Source: Microbacterium aerolatum
Lineage (GTDB): Bacteria > Actinomycetota > Actinomycetes > Actinomycetales > Microbacteriaceae
Assembly: GCF_007988825.1 (NCBI RefSeq)
Contig: NZ_BJUW01000009.1
Location: 1-64,000, forward strand
Reading direction: 5' to 3'
Length of the DNA: 64,000 nucleotides
The translations under genes were made by a program, and so were the position numbers. Positions 34,304 through 40,847 of this stretch are shown piece by piece (position 1 is the stretch's first letter; every line of letters begins with the position of its first letter). Under the pieces are notes generated by a model. That model made no database searches. It was given only the letters and a program-made list of their open reading frames with translations, and was not told where the DNA came from.

Positions 34304-35530
34304 ATGTCAGCGGAAGACGCGTCCTCAGAGTTGCGGATGCTGCGTGCCAAGGCCTATGGGCCCGGTGGAGGGCTGTCGTCCGACGAGCTCACGAGGCTGC
34401 AGGAGCTGGAGGGGAGGCTTCGACTCCCTTCGGTCGCTCAGCCCGTTTCGTCTGCGGCTGCTCCGCAGCCTCCGCTCAACGATCCGCACCGCGAGGAGAT
34501 CCCGGACGGGGAAGTCCTCTCTCAGGAGGAACCCCGAGGGGAGGCCCCCTTCGCAGATGAGCTTTTTCCGCGGGTCGCCCCGCGAGCCGAAGGCGAGACG
34601 AAACGGGTTGAGCGAGCGGAGCGAGTCGAAACCGCCACACCAGCTCCGGACCCTTCGACAGGCTCAGGGACCGATCCCCGCCGCCGGCGGCCCGCCGTCG
34701 TCGGCGCAGCCGCGGCGTTGCTCGCGGTCGGCCTCGGCGTCGGCTGGGGCATCTGGGGCTGGGACAGCCATCAGTTCGCTCTCGCCGCAGCCCACGGCGA
34801 GGAGCGCGCTGAGCTCGAGGCATCCGGTGATTTCGATCCAGGTACTGTCGTGCCCGTCGCCGAGCAGCACGGCGTCGTCGTCTGGCAGGCGGATCGCTCG
34901 GACGGCGAAGAGCTCTGCGTGATCGTCACGAGCCCCGACCAGACGCAGCACGGCTGTGTGACGTACGAGGATCTGGAGAATTCGGCATGGCCGAGTGCCG
35001 GCACTCTCATTCCGGAAGGACAGGAGAAGGCGGGTAGTCAGTTGTACGCCGGGCTCATCCCGAGGCCGGCGGGCGAGCTCGTGCCGTTCATTCAGGTCTG
35101 GGATCAGAGCGATTCGTCGTCGTGGGAATCGCAGTACAGCGAGGAAGAGCTCGCGCAGTTGCGTGAGCTCGAGGCAGCGGGCTACGAACCGGGCGCACTG
35201 AGCGTGCTCGGTTACGACGGTGACACCGTGGTGTGGAGCACGTGGGAGAACAGCGGTCTGTGCCTCCTCGTCCCGACCGGTGGCGACATCGCCGAGGCAT
35301 GCGCAAACGATTTCGAGGAGACGATCACACTCATCATCTCCACGGCCGGCGGCGACACCGAGTACGTCGTCCGGCAGACCGACATGCGCGGCCCGCAGCT
35401 CACGATCGTCCGGCATCCCACCGCCGTCACCGTCGACCCCGAAACGGGAGACGTCATCGAGTTCTCCGTCGACGAGCCGATGTTCGACGACCTCGTGATC
35501 GACGACAAGACCGGTGACGTCGAGCAGTAG
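34304..35530 (+). CDS. Single-TM protein of unknown function with repeat-derived linker
   Basis: 408 residues from the ATG at 34304. The N-terminus (about 10-45: L-R-M-L-R-A-K-A-Y-G-P-G-G-G-L-S-S-D-E-L) resembles a short helical domain common in actinobacterial membrane proteins. It is followed by a disordered linker, a membrane helix (about 127-148), and a C-terminal extracytoplasmic domain of about 250 residues (acidic, with C-V-I-V and C-L-L-V pairs) that I cannot place in a family. The linker (residues 40-125) is encoded by copies of the TTCGACAGGCTCAG and GGTTGAGCGAGCGGAGCGAG repeat families. The domain is probably surface-exposed. Confidence 0.7.
   Translation: MSAEDASSELRMLRAKAYGPGGGLSSDELTRLQELEGRLRLPSVAQPVSSAAAPQPPLNDPHREEIPDGEVLSQEEPRGEAPFADELFPRVAPRAEGETKRVERAERVETATPAPDPSTGSGTDPRRRRPAVVGAAAALLAVGLGVGWGIWGWDSHQFALAAAHGEERAELEASGDFDPGTVVPVAEQHGVVVWQADRSDGEELCVIVTSPDQTQHGCVTYEDLENSAWPSAGTLIPEGQEKAGSQLYAGLIPRPAGELVPFIQVWDQSDSSSWESQYSEEELAQLRELEAAGYEPGALSVLGYDGDTVVWSTWENSGLCLLVPTGGDIAEACANDFEETITLIISTAGGDTEYVVRQTDMRGPQLTIVRHPTAVTVDPETGDVIEFSVDEPMFDDLVIDDKTGDVEQ
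34420..34680. repeat. Cluster of dispersed repeat elements inside a coding region
   Basis: Contains TTTCGTCTGCGGCTGC..CCGCTCAACGA (34446-34480), GGTTGAGCGAGCGGAGCGAG followed by TCGAAACCG (34608-34636) and CCCTTCGACAGGCTCAGGGA (about 34653-34672). These are variants of the repeat family seen in fliK and before groES. All are in frame in this gene. Confidence 0.75.
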
Positions 35531-35532
35531 CC

Positions 35533-36714
35533 TCAGACCCGGTCGGCGAGGATCGCCATCCGGCGGTCGCCGACCCGCGTGAGGATCAGGGTCGCGCTCG
35601 CCGCGCCGCGCAGGTGCAGCTTCTTCCGGAATGCGGCGGGGTCGACGTCCATCCCGCGCTTCTTGATCTCCAGCGTCCCGATGTCGTTCGCGCGCAGCAT
35701 CGTGTTGATCGCCTTCGGATTCGCGGCGGTCACCTCACGCACGCGGAACGACTGCACGAACGGGCTCGTCACCGCGGCGTCCCCGGTGAGGTAGGCGATC
35801 TTCGGGTCGAGCATCCCGGCGTCCAGGCTCCGTGCGGCATCGCCGATCAGGCGCGCGCGGATCACCGCGCCGTCCGGTTCGTGCAGGAACGCTCCGAGCT
35901 TGCGCACGTCGGCATCCTCGGCGTCCGCTCCCGCTGTCAGCTCGTGCGACTCATCGCCCCGGATGACCAGAGCCGAGCGGCGCACCCCCCCGCGAGCGAG
36001 GATGCCGGACCACAGCACCAGTTCGACCACGCTGCCGTCGGCGCTTACCCACTGCGCCTCGGCATCCGCCGGAAGCGCGTCGCGGTCGTGCGCCGGGCCG
36101 AGCTTGATGCCGACCGGCATCCGCTCGGCGAGCGAGAACGCCCAGTCGAGTGACGGCGAATAGTCGGATGCCACAACCCGCCGCGTCTCGCTGTGCCCGG
36201 CCGTCCGGCGGGCGGGGTCGAGCCACACGGCGTCGACCTTGGCGACGTCGAAGGACTCCGCGGTGCCTTGGCGGACCTGCGCGTCTCCACCGAACGGGGC
36301 GAGGTTATAGGCGGCGATCGCTGCGGTGACCTCATCTGCGTCGACGGCGGACACCGCGATCCCTGCACCGGCGAAGGCGAGCGCGTCGCCGCCGATGCCG
36401 CAGCCCAGGTCCGCGACGCGTTCGATGCCCGCGCGACGCATGCGTCCGGCGTGCCGTGCCGCGACCCCCAGGCGCGTCGCCTGCTCGAGCCCTGCCCTGG
36501 TGAACAGCATCCGCTCGGCGAAGCCGCCGAACTTCGCTGCGCCCTTCGCGCGCAGATGCGCCTGGCCGACGACGGCCGATACGAGGTCGGGGGAGTGCCC
36601 TGCGCCGCGCAACCGCGAGACGGCCTGCGCCACCTCGCCAGTCGACGAGATCGTGCCGACCTCATCGAGCAGCCGGAGGCCGTCGGGGGTGAGCAACGCG
36701 GTCAGCTCGGACAT
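35533..36714 (-). CDS. Class I SAM-dependent methyltransferase with THUMP-like C-terminus
   Basis: 393 residues from the ATG at 36714; a GTG two codons upstream is possible. The Rossmann fold shows motif I, V-A-D-L-G-C-G-I-G-G-D-A-L-A-F-A near residue 101, motif II S-A-V-D-A-D, and A-V-W-L-D-P-A-R-R near 164. This D-P-A-R-R variant is typical of a group annotated as THUMP-like methyltransferases in actinobacteria, probably acting on RNA. The C-terminus (L-E-I-K-K-R-G-M-D-V-D-P) is the THUMP-like part. Convergent with the preceding gene, with only two bases between stops. Confidence 0.8.
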   Translation of the reverse strand: MSELTALLTPDGLRLLDEVGTISSTGEVAQAVSRLRGAGHSPDLVSAVVGQAHLRAKGAAKFGGFAERMLFTRAGLEQATRLGVAARHAGRMRRAGIERVADLGCGIGGDALAFAGAGIAVSAVDADEVTAAIAAYNLAPFGGDAQVRQGTAESFDVAKVDAVWLDPARRTAGHSETRRVVASDYSPSLDWAFSLAERMPVGIKLGPAHDRDALPADAEAQWVSADGSVVELVLWSGILARGGVRRSALVIRGDESHELTAGADAEDADVRKLGAFLHEPDGAVIRARLIGDAARSLDAGMLDPKIAYLTGDAAVTSPFVQSFRVREVTAANPKAINTMLRANDIGTLEIKKRGMDVDPAAFRKKLHLRGAASATLILTRVGDRRMAILADRV

Positions 36715-36735
36715 CTCCACCGGTTCAGACTACGC

Positions 36736-36754
36736 GGTGGTTCGACAGGCTCAG
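36736..36754. repeat. Single TTCGACAGGCTCAG repeat upstream of groES
   Basis: GGTGGTTCGACAGGCTCAG, one half of the repeat family found in fliK and at 34653. It lies 11 bases before the first CIRCE operator. Confidence 0.7.
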
Positions 36755-36764
36755 CAGTCACGCA

Positions 36765-36791
36765 TTGGCACTCGCATTGCATGAGTGCCAG
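36765..36791. promoter_or_regulatory. CIRCE-like operator 1 (HrcA box) before groES
   Basis: TTGGCACTC, 9 bases, GAGTGCCAG: a full inverted repeat with the CIRCE layout. It spans the -35 box TTGCAT (36777-36782). Confidence 0.8.
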
Positions 36792-36806
36792 CCGAGCGCC
36801 TACACT
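36777..36806 (+). promoter_or_regulatory. groES: Probable sigma70-type promoter for groES
   Basis: TTGCAT (36777-36782), 18 bases, TACACT (36801-36806). The -35 lies inside CIRCE 1 and the -10 just before CIRCE 2, so HrcA bound at either would block it. Confidence 0.65.
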
Positions 36807-36811
36807 TGTGA

Positions 36812-36838
36812 TTAGCACTCTCGGGTTGAGAGTGCGAA
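36812..36838. promoter_or_regulatory. CIRCE operator 2 (HrcA box) before groES
   Basis: TTAGCACTC, 9 bases, GAGTGCGAA. It differs from the consensus TTAGCACTC-N9-GAGTGCTAA at one base. Confidence 0.9.
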
Positions 36839-36878
36839 CGAGTCTTTCGTGTCAGCGTCAAGAAAGAAGAGGTAGACC

Positions 36879-37175
36879 GTGTCGGTTTCCATCAAGCCGC
36901 TCGAGGACCGCATCGTCATCCAGCAGGTCGAGGCAGAGCAGACCACCGCAAGTGGCCTGGTCATCCCCGACACCGCCAAGGAGAAGCCCCAGGAGGGCGA
37001 GGTCGTGGCTGTCGGCCCCGGCCGCATCGATGACAACGGCAACCGCGTTCCGCTCGACGTCGCCGTCGGCGACCGCGTTCTCTACAGCAAGTACGGCGGC
37101 ACCGAGGTGAAGTTCGGCGCCGACGAGTACCTGGTGCTCTCGGCCCGCGACGTCCTCGCCGTCGTCGTTCGCTGA
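36879..37175 (+). CDS. groES: Co-chaperonin GroES
   Basis: 98 residues with a GTG start, AGAAAGAAGAGG upstream. All family marks are present: [11 protein letters not shown], the mobile loop ([16 protein letters not shown]), [14 protein letters not shown] and [11 protein letters not shown]. GroES caps GroEL during folding. Two CIRCE operators stand in front, so it is under HrcA heat-shock control. No groEL follows; a terminator ends the transcript 29 bases after the stop. Separate groES is common in actinobacteria with several groEL copies. Confidence 0.97.
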   Translation: MSVSIKPLEDRIVIQQVEAEQTTASGLVIPDTAKEKPQEGEVVAVGPGRIDDNGNRVPLDVAVGDRVLYSKYGGTEVKFGADEYLVLSARDVLAVVVR

Positions 37176-37204
37176 CGCCAGCTCAGCGGACGCGCAGTTC
37201 GTCA

Positions 37205-37236
37205 GAAGGTCCGGATGCTTCGGCATCCGGACCTTC
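37205..37236 (+). terminator. Rho-independent-type terminator of groES
   Basis: Perfect 14-bp stem GAAGGTCCGGATGC / GCATCCGGACCTTC with a TTCG tetraloop, followed by GTCGTTT. Confidence 0.85.
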
Positions 37237-37250
37237 GTCGTTTCCGGGGT

Positions 37251-37331
37251 TCCCCTACTGACCCCCGCGTCACCCCCGATGATCCCCCGACCATTCCCCG
37301 ACAAGCCTCGGGATGCTCCCCGATGCTGCCC
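37251..37331 (+). promoter_or_regulatory. 11-bp phased C-tract array upstream of the DNS-repeat gene
   Basis: C-runs of three to five begin at 37252, 37262, 37273, 37284, 37296, 37318 and 37329, with a weaker CC at 37306. The step is 10-12 bases, so all lie on the same face of the helix; several read CCCCCGAY. This is what a row of binding sites for a cooperative activator would look like, and a MalT/IniR-like regulator is encoded nearby. It ends 66 bases before the ATG. Confidence 0.55.
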
Positions 37332-37397
37332 GGGCAGGCCGGTTCCAGACTCTTACCAAGCGCCACTCGGCACTCACACGGATAAAGGGGACACATC

Positions 37398-38546
37398 ATG
37401 GCTGTGCAGGACAACGTCAACTTGCTCGGCGCTCAGTGGAATCTGGGTGTCGAGGATGTCGGCAACGGCAACACCGACAATTCGGACAACTCGGCGGACG
37501 ACAACTCGACCGACGACAACTCCACGACGGACAACTCCGACAACTCCTCGACGGACAACTCCGACAACTCGGACAACTCCGACAACAGCGACAACTCGGA
37601 CAACTCCGACAGCTCCGACAACTCGGCGGACGACAACTCGGACAACTCGGACAACTCCGACAACTCCGACAACTCGACCGACAACAGCGACAACTCCGAC
37701 AATTCGGACAACAGCGACAACTCGGACAACTCGGACAACAGCGACAACTCGGACAACTCGGACAACAGCGACAACTCCGACAACTCCGACAACAGCGACG
37801 GTTCGATCAACGACTCGTTCCAGGTCAACGACTCGTTCCAGGACAACAGCGACAACTCCGACAACTCGGACAACTCCGACAACTCGGACAACTCGATCAA
37901 CGATTCGTTCCAGGACAACTCGACGACCACCACGCTGAACGACCACTCGATCAGCGTCGGCATGCGTCAGTACAACTCCGGGTTCAACGACCTGAACCTG
38001 ACGGGTGCGGCGGGTCTCGCCGGGGCAACGGGCGGCAGCATCACCATCGATGCGCGCACGAACCTGACAGACCAGTCCGTGAACCAGAACATCGCAACCG
38101 GTGGTGGCGACGTCGGTCAGGCGTTCAGCAACGGCAGCGTCACGGCAGCCGGTGACGGCTCCGTCGCGGCCGGCGGTGACGCGTCGTGGACCAACATCGA
38201 CACCGACATCACGGTGGGCGACGTCTCGATCGGCAACACGTGGAACACGGACTCGTTCAACACGGACAACTCGATCAACGACTCGTTCCAGGACAACTCG
38301 GCAACCGACAACTCCGACAACTCGATGAACGACTTCTCGGACAACTGGTCGGTGAACGACTCGTTCCAGGACAACTCGATGACCGACAACTCCGACAACT
38401 CGATGACCGATTTCTCGGACAACTGGACGGTCGACGACTCGTTCCAGGACAACTCGACGAACGACGACTCGTTGGACGTCGATGTGACTGTCGATGACAT
38501 CAGCGTCGGCAGCCCCACAGGCGATTTCAACGACGTCGCCTTCTGA
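37398..38546 (+). CDS. Asp-Asn-Ser triplet-repeat protein with shared GDGSVAAG domain
   Basis: 382 residues, AGGGGA seven bases before the ATG. No signal peptide or membrane helix. Layout: unique start (1-26), DNS triplets almost without break (27-134), [IV]NDSFQDN motifs at 138-174, DNS triplets (149-166), a 66-residue domain (215-281) with T-I-D-A-R, D-Q-S-V-N-Q-N-I, G-D-G-S-V-A-A-G and V-G-D-V-S-I-G-N, then 26-residue repeats (295-353, D-S-F-Q-D-N-S...S-D-N-W) and an acidic end. The 215-281 domain recurs in the IniB-type protein at 42912. Very rich in D, N, S; it has hardly any K or R. I know no function. Possible roles are a scaffold, a phase-separating partner or a Ca-binding polymer. 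It heads the dynamin gene cluster. Confidence 0.85.
   Translation: MAVQDNVNLLGAQWNLGVEDVGNGNTDNSDNSADDNSTDDNSTTDNSDNSSTDNSDNSDNSDNSDNSDNSDSSDNSADDNSDNSDNSDNSDNSTDNSDNSDNSDNSDNSDNSDNSDNSDNSDNSDNSDNSDNSDGSINDSFQVNDSFQDNSDNSDNSDNSDNSDNSINDSFQDNSTTTTLNDHSISVGMRQYNSGFNDLNLTGAAGLAGATGGSITIDARTNLTDQSVNQNIATGGGDVGQAFSNGSVTAAGDGSVAAGGDASWTNIDTDITVGDVSIGNTWNTDSFNTDNSINDSFQDNSATDNSDNSMNDFSDNWSVNDSFQDNSMTDNSDNSMTDFSDNWTVDDSFQDNSTNDDSLDVDVTVDDISVGSPTGDFNDVAF
37476..37799 (+). repeat. Coding microsatellite-like array of GACAACTCS units
   Basis: 9-bp units (GAC AAC TCS or AGC) encode DNS triplets, about 30 in a row with a few STD/ADD interruptions. Synonymous changes (TCC, TCG, AGC) break the DNA identity while the protein stays perfect, which suggests selection on the peptide. 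Confidence 0.85.
38280..38456 (+). repeat. 78-bp coding repeat, 26 residues, two full copies and a partial third
   Basis: Residues 295-320, 321-346 and 347-353 begin DSFQDNS; the two full copies also contain DNSDNSM and DFSDNW. Copies differ at only a few residues. Confidence 0.8.
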
Positions 38547-38559
38547 GGTACCCGCCTGG

Positions 38560-38594
38560 TCTGCCCGGTTGCCTCTGGAAGGCGGCCGGGCAGA
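38560..38594 (+). terminator. Intercistronic hairpin after the DNS-repeat gene
   Basis: 14-bp stem TCTGCCCGGTTGCC / GGCGGCCGGGCAGA (two G-U pairs) with a 7-base loop, 13 bases after the stop, no U-run. Probably limits read-through so the repeat protein is made in excess over the GTPases. Confidence 0.6.
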
Positions 38595-38634
38595 GCAGTA
38601 CACTGCAGACAATCCGATCCGAAGGTCGTGAGAC

Positions 38635-38877
38635 ATGTCCGACGACGCGTACGGCGAATCGGCACTGGAGCCGATGGACTCAGGCGCATTCGACGGGACC
38701 CTCTGGCCGGATGCCGCAGCCGATGCCGACCCGACAGGGGCGAACATCTTCACTGCGGAGATCGAGAACGTGAACTCCGCCGATTGGGAGGTGGATCCGG
38801 AAGTCATCTGGGGAGATGATCCGGCAGCCGCCTCCGGCATCGACGGAGGGGCACTGGGACCAGACCTTCTCGTCTGA
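38635..38877 (+). CDS. Small acidic protein of unknown function
   Basis: 80 residues beginning MSDDAYGESALEPMDSGAFD. Strongly acidic (about 18 D/E, one R/K or none) with several Trp and Gly, no membrane helix and no signal. No family recognised. It lies between the DNS-repeat gene and the first dynamin gene, 88 bp after the former and 68 bp before the latter, in the same direction. Codon use and phase bias look coding. By position it may be a partner or regulator of the dynamins; this is inference only. Confidence 0.65.
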   Translation: MSDDAYGESALEPMDSGAFDGTLWPDAAADADPTGANIFTAEIENVNSADWEVDPEVIWGDDPAAASGIDGGALGPDLLV

Positions 38878-38897
38878 TCCCGAGACTGGGGAGAGCA

Positions 38898-38940
38898 GGG
38901 GTGGTGCACCACCCCAAATGCTCGAAGAACACTTGGGGGG
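38898..38940 (+). promoter_or_regulatory. 18-bp palindrome and RBS-pairing repeat before the IniA-like gene
   Basis: GGGGTGGTGCACCACCCC (38898-38915) is a perfect palindrome. CCCCAA (38912-38917) can pair with TTGGGG (38933-38938), which covers the GGGGGG ribosome-binding site of the next gene. It could be an operator or a translational control hairpin. Confidence 0.5.
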
Positions 38941-38945
38941 AACAC

Positions 38946-40847
38946 GTGCCGGAGATGCGAGCCGCTGGGGATTCGGTCGCAGAAACCGTCCGCGAGGTGG
39001 GCAGCCTCGCGGCATCCGCCGGACGTGCGGATCTCGCTGAGCGTCTGCAGCAGACGCATCAGCGACTGCTCGATCCGGGAATCCGGGTCATCGTCGTCGG
39101 AGAGTTCAAGCAGGGCAAGAGCAAGCTCATCAACGCCCTGGTGAACGCACCGGCATGTCCGGTCGACGATGACATCGCCACCAGCGTCCCGACGGTGGTG
39201 GGCTACGCGCCGGAGCCATCGGCGTGGATCCTCGAGAGGGCGAAGGGCGGCGGTGCCGATCCTCGCAATCCTGGCGTCGACCGCCGCGAGATCCCTCTCG
39301 AGGATCTCGCCGATTTCGTCTCGGAGCGCGGGAACCCTGGCAACGAGCGCGGCATCCTGTCGGCTGAGGTGCTGCTGCCGAGGGAGATCCTCAAGGGCGG
39401 GCTGCAGCTCGTCGATTCGCCCGGCGTCGGTGGGTTCGAGTCGACCAACGCGCTGACGACACTGGCCGCGCTGTCCTCCGCGCACGCCGTGCTCATGGTG
39501 TCGGATGCCTCGCAGGAGTACACCGAGCCGGAGGTCCAGTTCCTGCGCCACGCCATGCGCATCTCGCCGAACGTGGCCGCGGTGCTCGCCAAGACCGACC
39601 TCTACCCGGAATGGCGCGAGGTCGAACGGATCGACCGCGGGCACCTGCTGGATGCCGGTGACGTGCCGATCTTCGCCGTGTCGAGCGATCTGCGACTGCT
39701 GGCCGCCGAACTGCAGGACCGCACACTGAACGACGACTCCGGTTTCCCTGCCCTCGTCGCGCATCTGCGACGCGAGGTGCTCGGGCGGGCCGAGATGATC
39801 CATGAGCGCGGCGCCGTGCACGACCTGCTCTCCGTGATCGACCAGCTGACGATGTCGATGCGCACCGAGCTGCACGCACTGCAGAACCCAGAGGACACCC
39901 CGCGCATGATCGCTGAACTCGAGGCGGCCAAGGCCAGCGCGGACGAGTTCCGCGGGCGCTCCGCGCGGTGGCAGGTGACGCTCACGGACGGCATCGCCGA
40001 TCTCGTCGCCGACATGGAGCACGATGTGCGCGACCGCCTACGACGCGTGATGCGCGAGGCGGAGAAGTCCATCGACGAGGGAGACCCAGGACCGATCTGG
40101 GACCAGATCACCGAGTGGCTCGACCAGCGGGTCGCCGCGGCAGTGGCCGAGACGTTCGTGTGGACCGATGAGCGCTCGAAGTGGTTGTCCGAGGAGGTCG
40201 CCGACCTCTTCAGCAAGGGCGAGACCGCCCTTCCCGCGATCGACGTGCAGGACACCAGGGGAGTGCTCGATCCTGTCGAGGAGATCTCCGGTCTCGACTC
40301 GGGGCACCTCAGTGCCGGCGAGAAGATCTACATCGGTGTCCGGGGGTCCTACGGCGGCGTTCTCATGGTGGGGCTTGTGACCGGACTGATCGGCCTGTCA
40401 CTGATCAACCCGCTGTCGCTGCTCGCCGGCGTGCTCGTGGGCCGCCGCGCCTACCGCGAGGACATGCACGCGCGGCTCGCCAGACGTCAGCAGGAAGCGA
40501 AGCTGATCGTGCGCCGGCACATCGACGAGGTCACCTTCCAGGTCGGCAAGCAGCTCAAGGATCGCCTGCGGCTTGTGCAGCGGACCGCGCGCGACCACTT
40601 CGGTTCGATGGCCGAGGAGCTGCATCGCTCGCTGTCCGAGGCCCTCACGACGGCGAAGCAGGCGGCGACCACGTTCACCTCCAAGCGCGACGCCAGGGTG
40701 AGCACGCTGCAGGCGCGCATCGTGCAGCTCGAAGAACTCAGAAGCAGGATTCCGGCGCTGGAGCCCATGCCCGCCCAGGCCGTTGACCGCGCGCCGGGGC
40801 CCGTCGGCGCCCTGCCGTCCGGAACGTCAGGGCGGTCAGGCTCATGA
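38946..40847 (+). CDS. Dynamin-like GTPase, IniA-type
   Basis: 633 residues from the GTG at 38946, with GGGGGG five bases upstream; a GTG 15 codons earlier lacks a site. G1/P-loop G-E-F-K-Q-G-K-S at 52-59, switch Thr/Ser near 80-83, G3 D-S-P-G at 157-160 and G4 A-K-T-D at 215-218 mark the dynamin superfamily. The stalk is helical, and a hydrophobic hairpin at about 468-500 (V-L-M-V-G-L-V-T-G-L-I-G-L) probably inserts into the membrane. M. tuberculosis IniA, from memory about 640 residues, is similar. Such proteins remodel or protect membranes. The next gene, a second dynamin, overlaps by four bases, so a heteromeric pair is likely, as in other bacterial dynamin pairs. Confidence 0.88.
   Translation: MPEMRAAGDSVAETVREVGSLAASAGRADLAERLQQTHQRLLDPGIRVIVVGEFKQGKSKLINALVNAPACPVDDDIATSVPTVVGYAPEPSAWILERAKGGGADPRNPGVDRREIPLEDLADFVSERGNPGNERGILSAEVLLPREILKGGLQLVDSPGVGGFESTNALTTLAALSSAHAVLMVSDASQEYTEPEVQFLRHAMRISPNVAAVLAKTDLYPEWREVERIDRGHLLDAGDVPIFAVSSDLRLLAAELQDRTLNDDSGFPALVAHLRREVLGRAEMIHERGAVHDLLSVIDQLTMSMRTELHALQNPEDTPRMIAELEAAKASADEFRGRSARWQVTLTDGIADLVADMEHDVRDRLRRVMREAEKSIDEGDPGPIWDQITEWLDQRVAAAVAETFVWTDERSKWLSEEVADLFSKGETALPAIDVQDTRGVLDPVEEISGLDSGHLSAGEKIYIGVRGSYGGVLMVGLVTGLIGLSLINPLSLLAGVLVGRRAYREDMHARLARRQQEAKLIVRRHIDEVTFQVGKQLKDRLRLVQRTARDHFGSMAEELHRSLSEALTTAKQAATTFTSKRDARVSTLQARIVQLEELRSRIPALEPMPAQAVDRAPGPVGALPSGTSGRSGS

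Noticed and set aside
37476..37900. CRISPR-like or minisatellite array
   Set aside because: The unit is 9 bp in phase with codons and there are no spacers; it encodes DNS triplets in a well-started gene.
37374..40022. Long minus-strand frame of 882 codons across the DNS-repeat gene
   Set aside because: Its repeats are the reverse complement of the DNS triplets, and it also spans a groES-side gap and the dynamin gene. No ribosome site and no family match.
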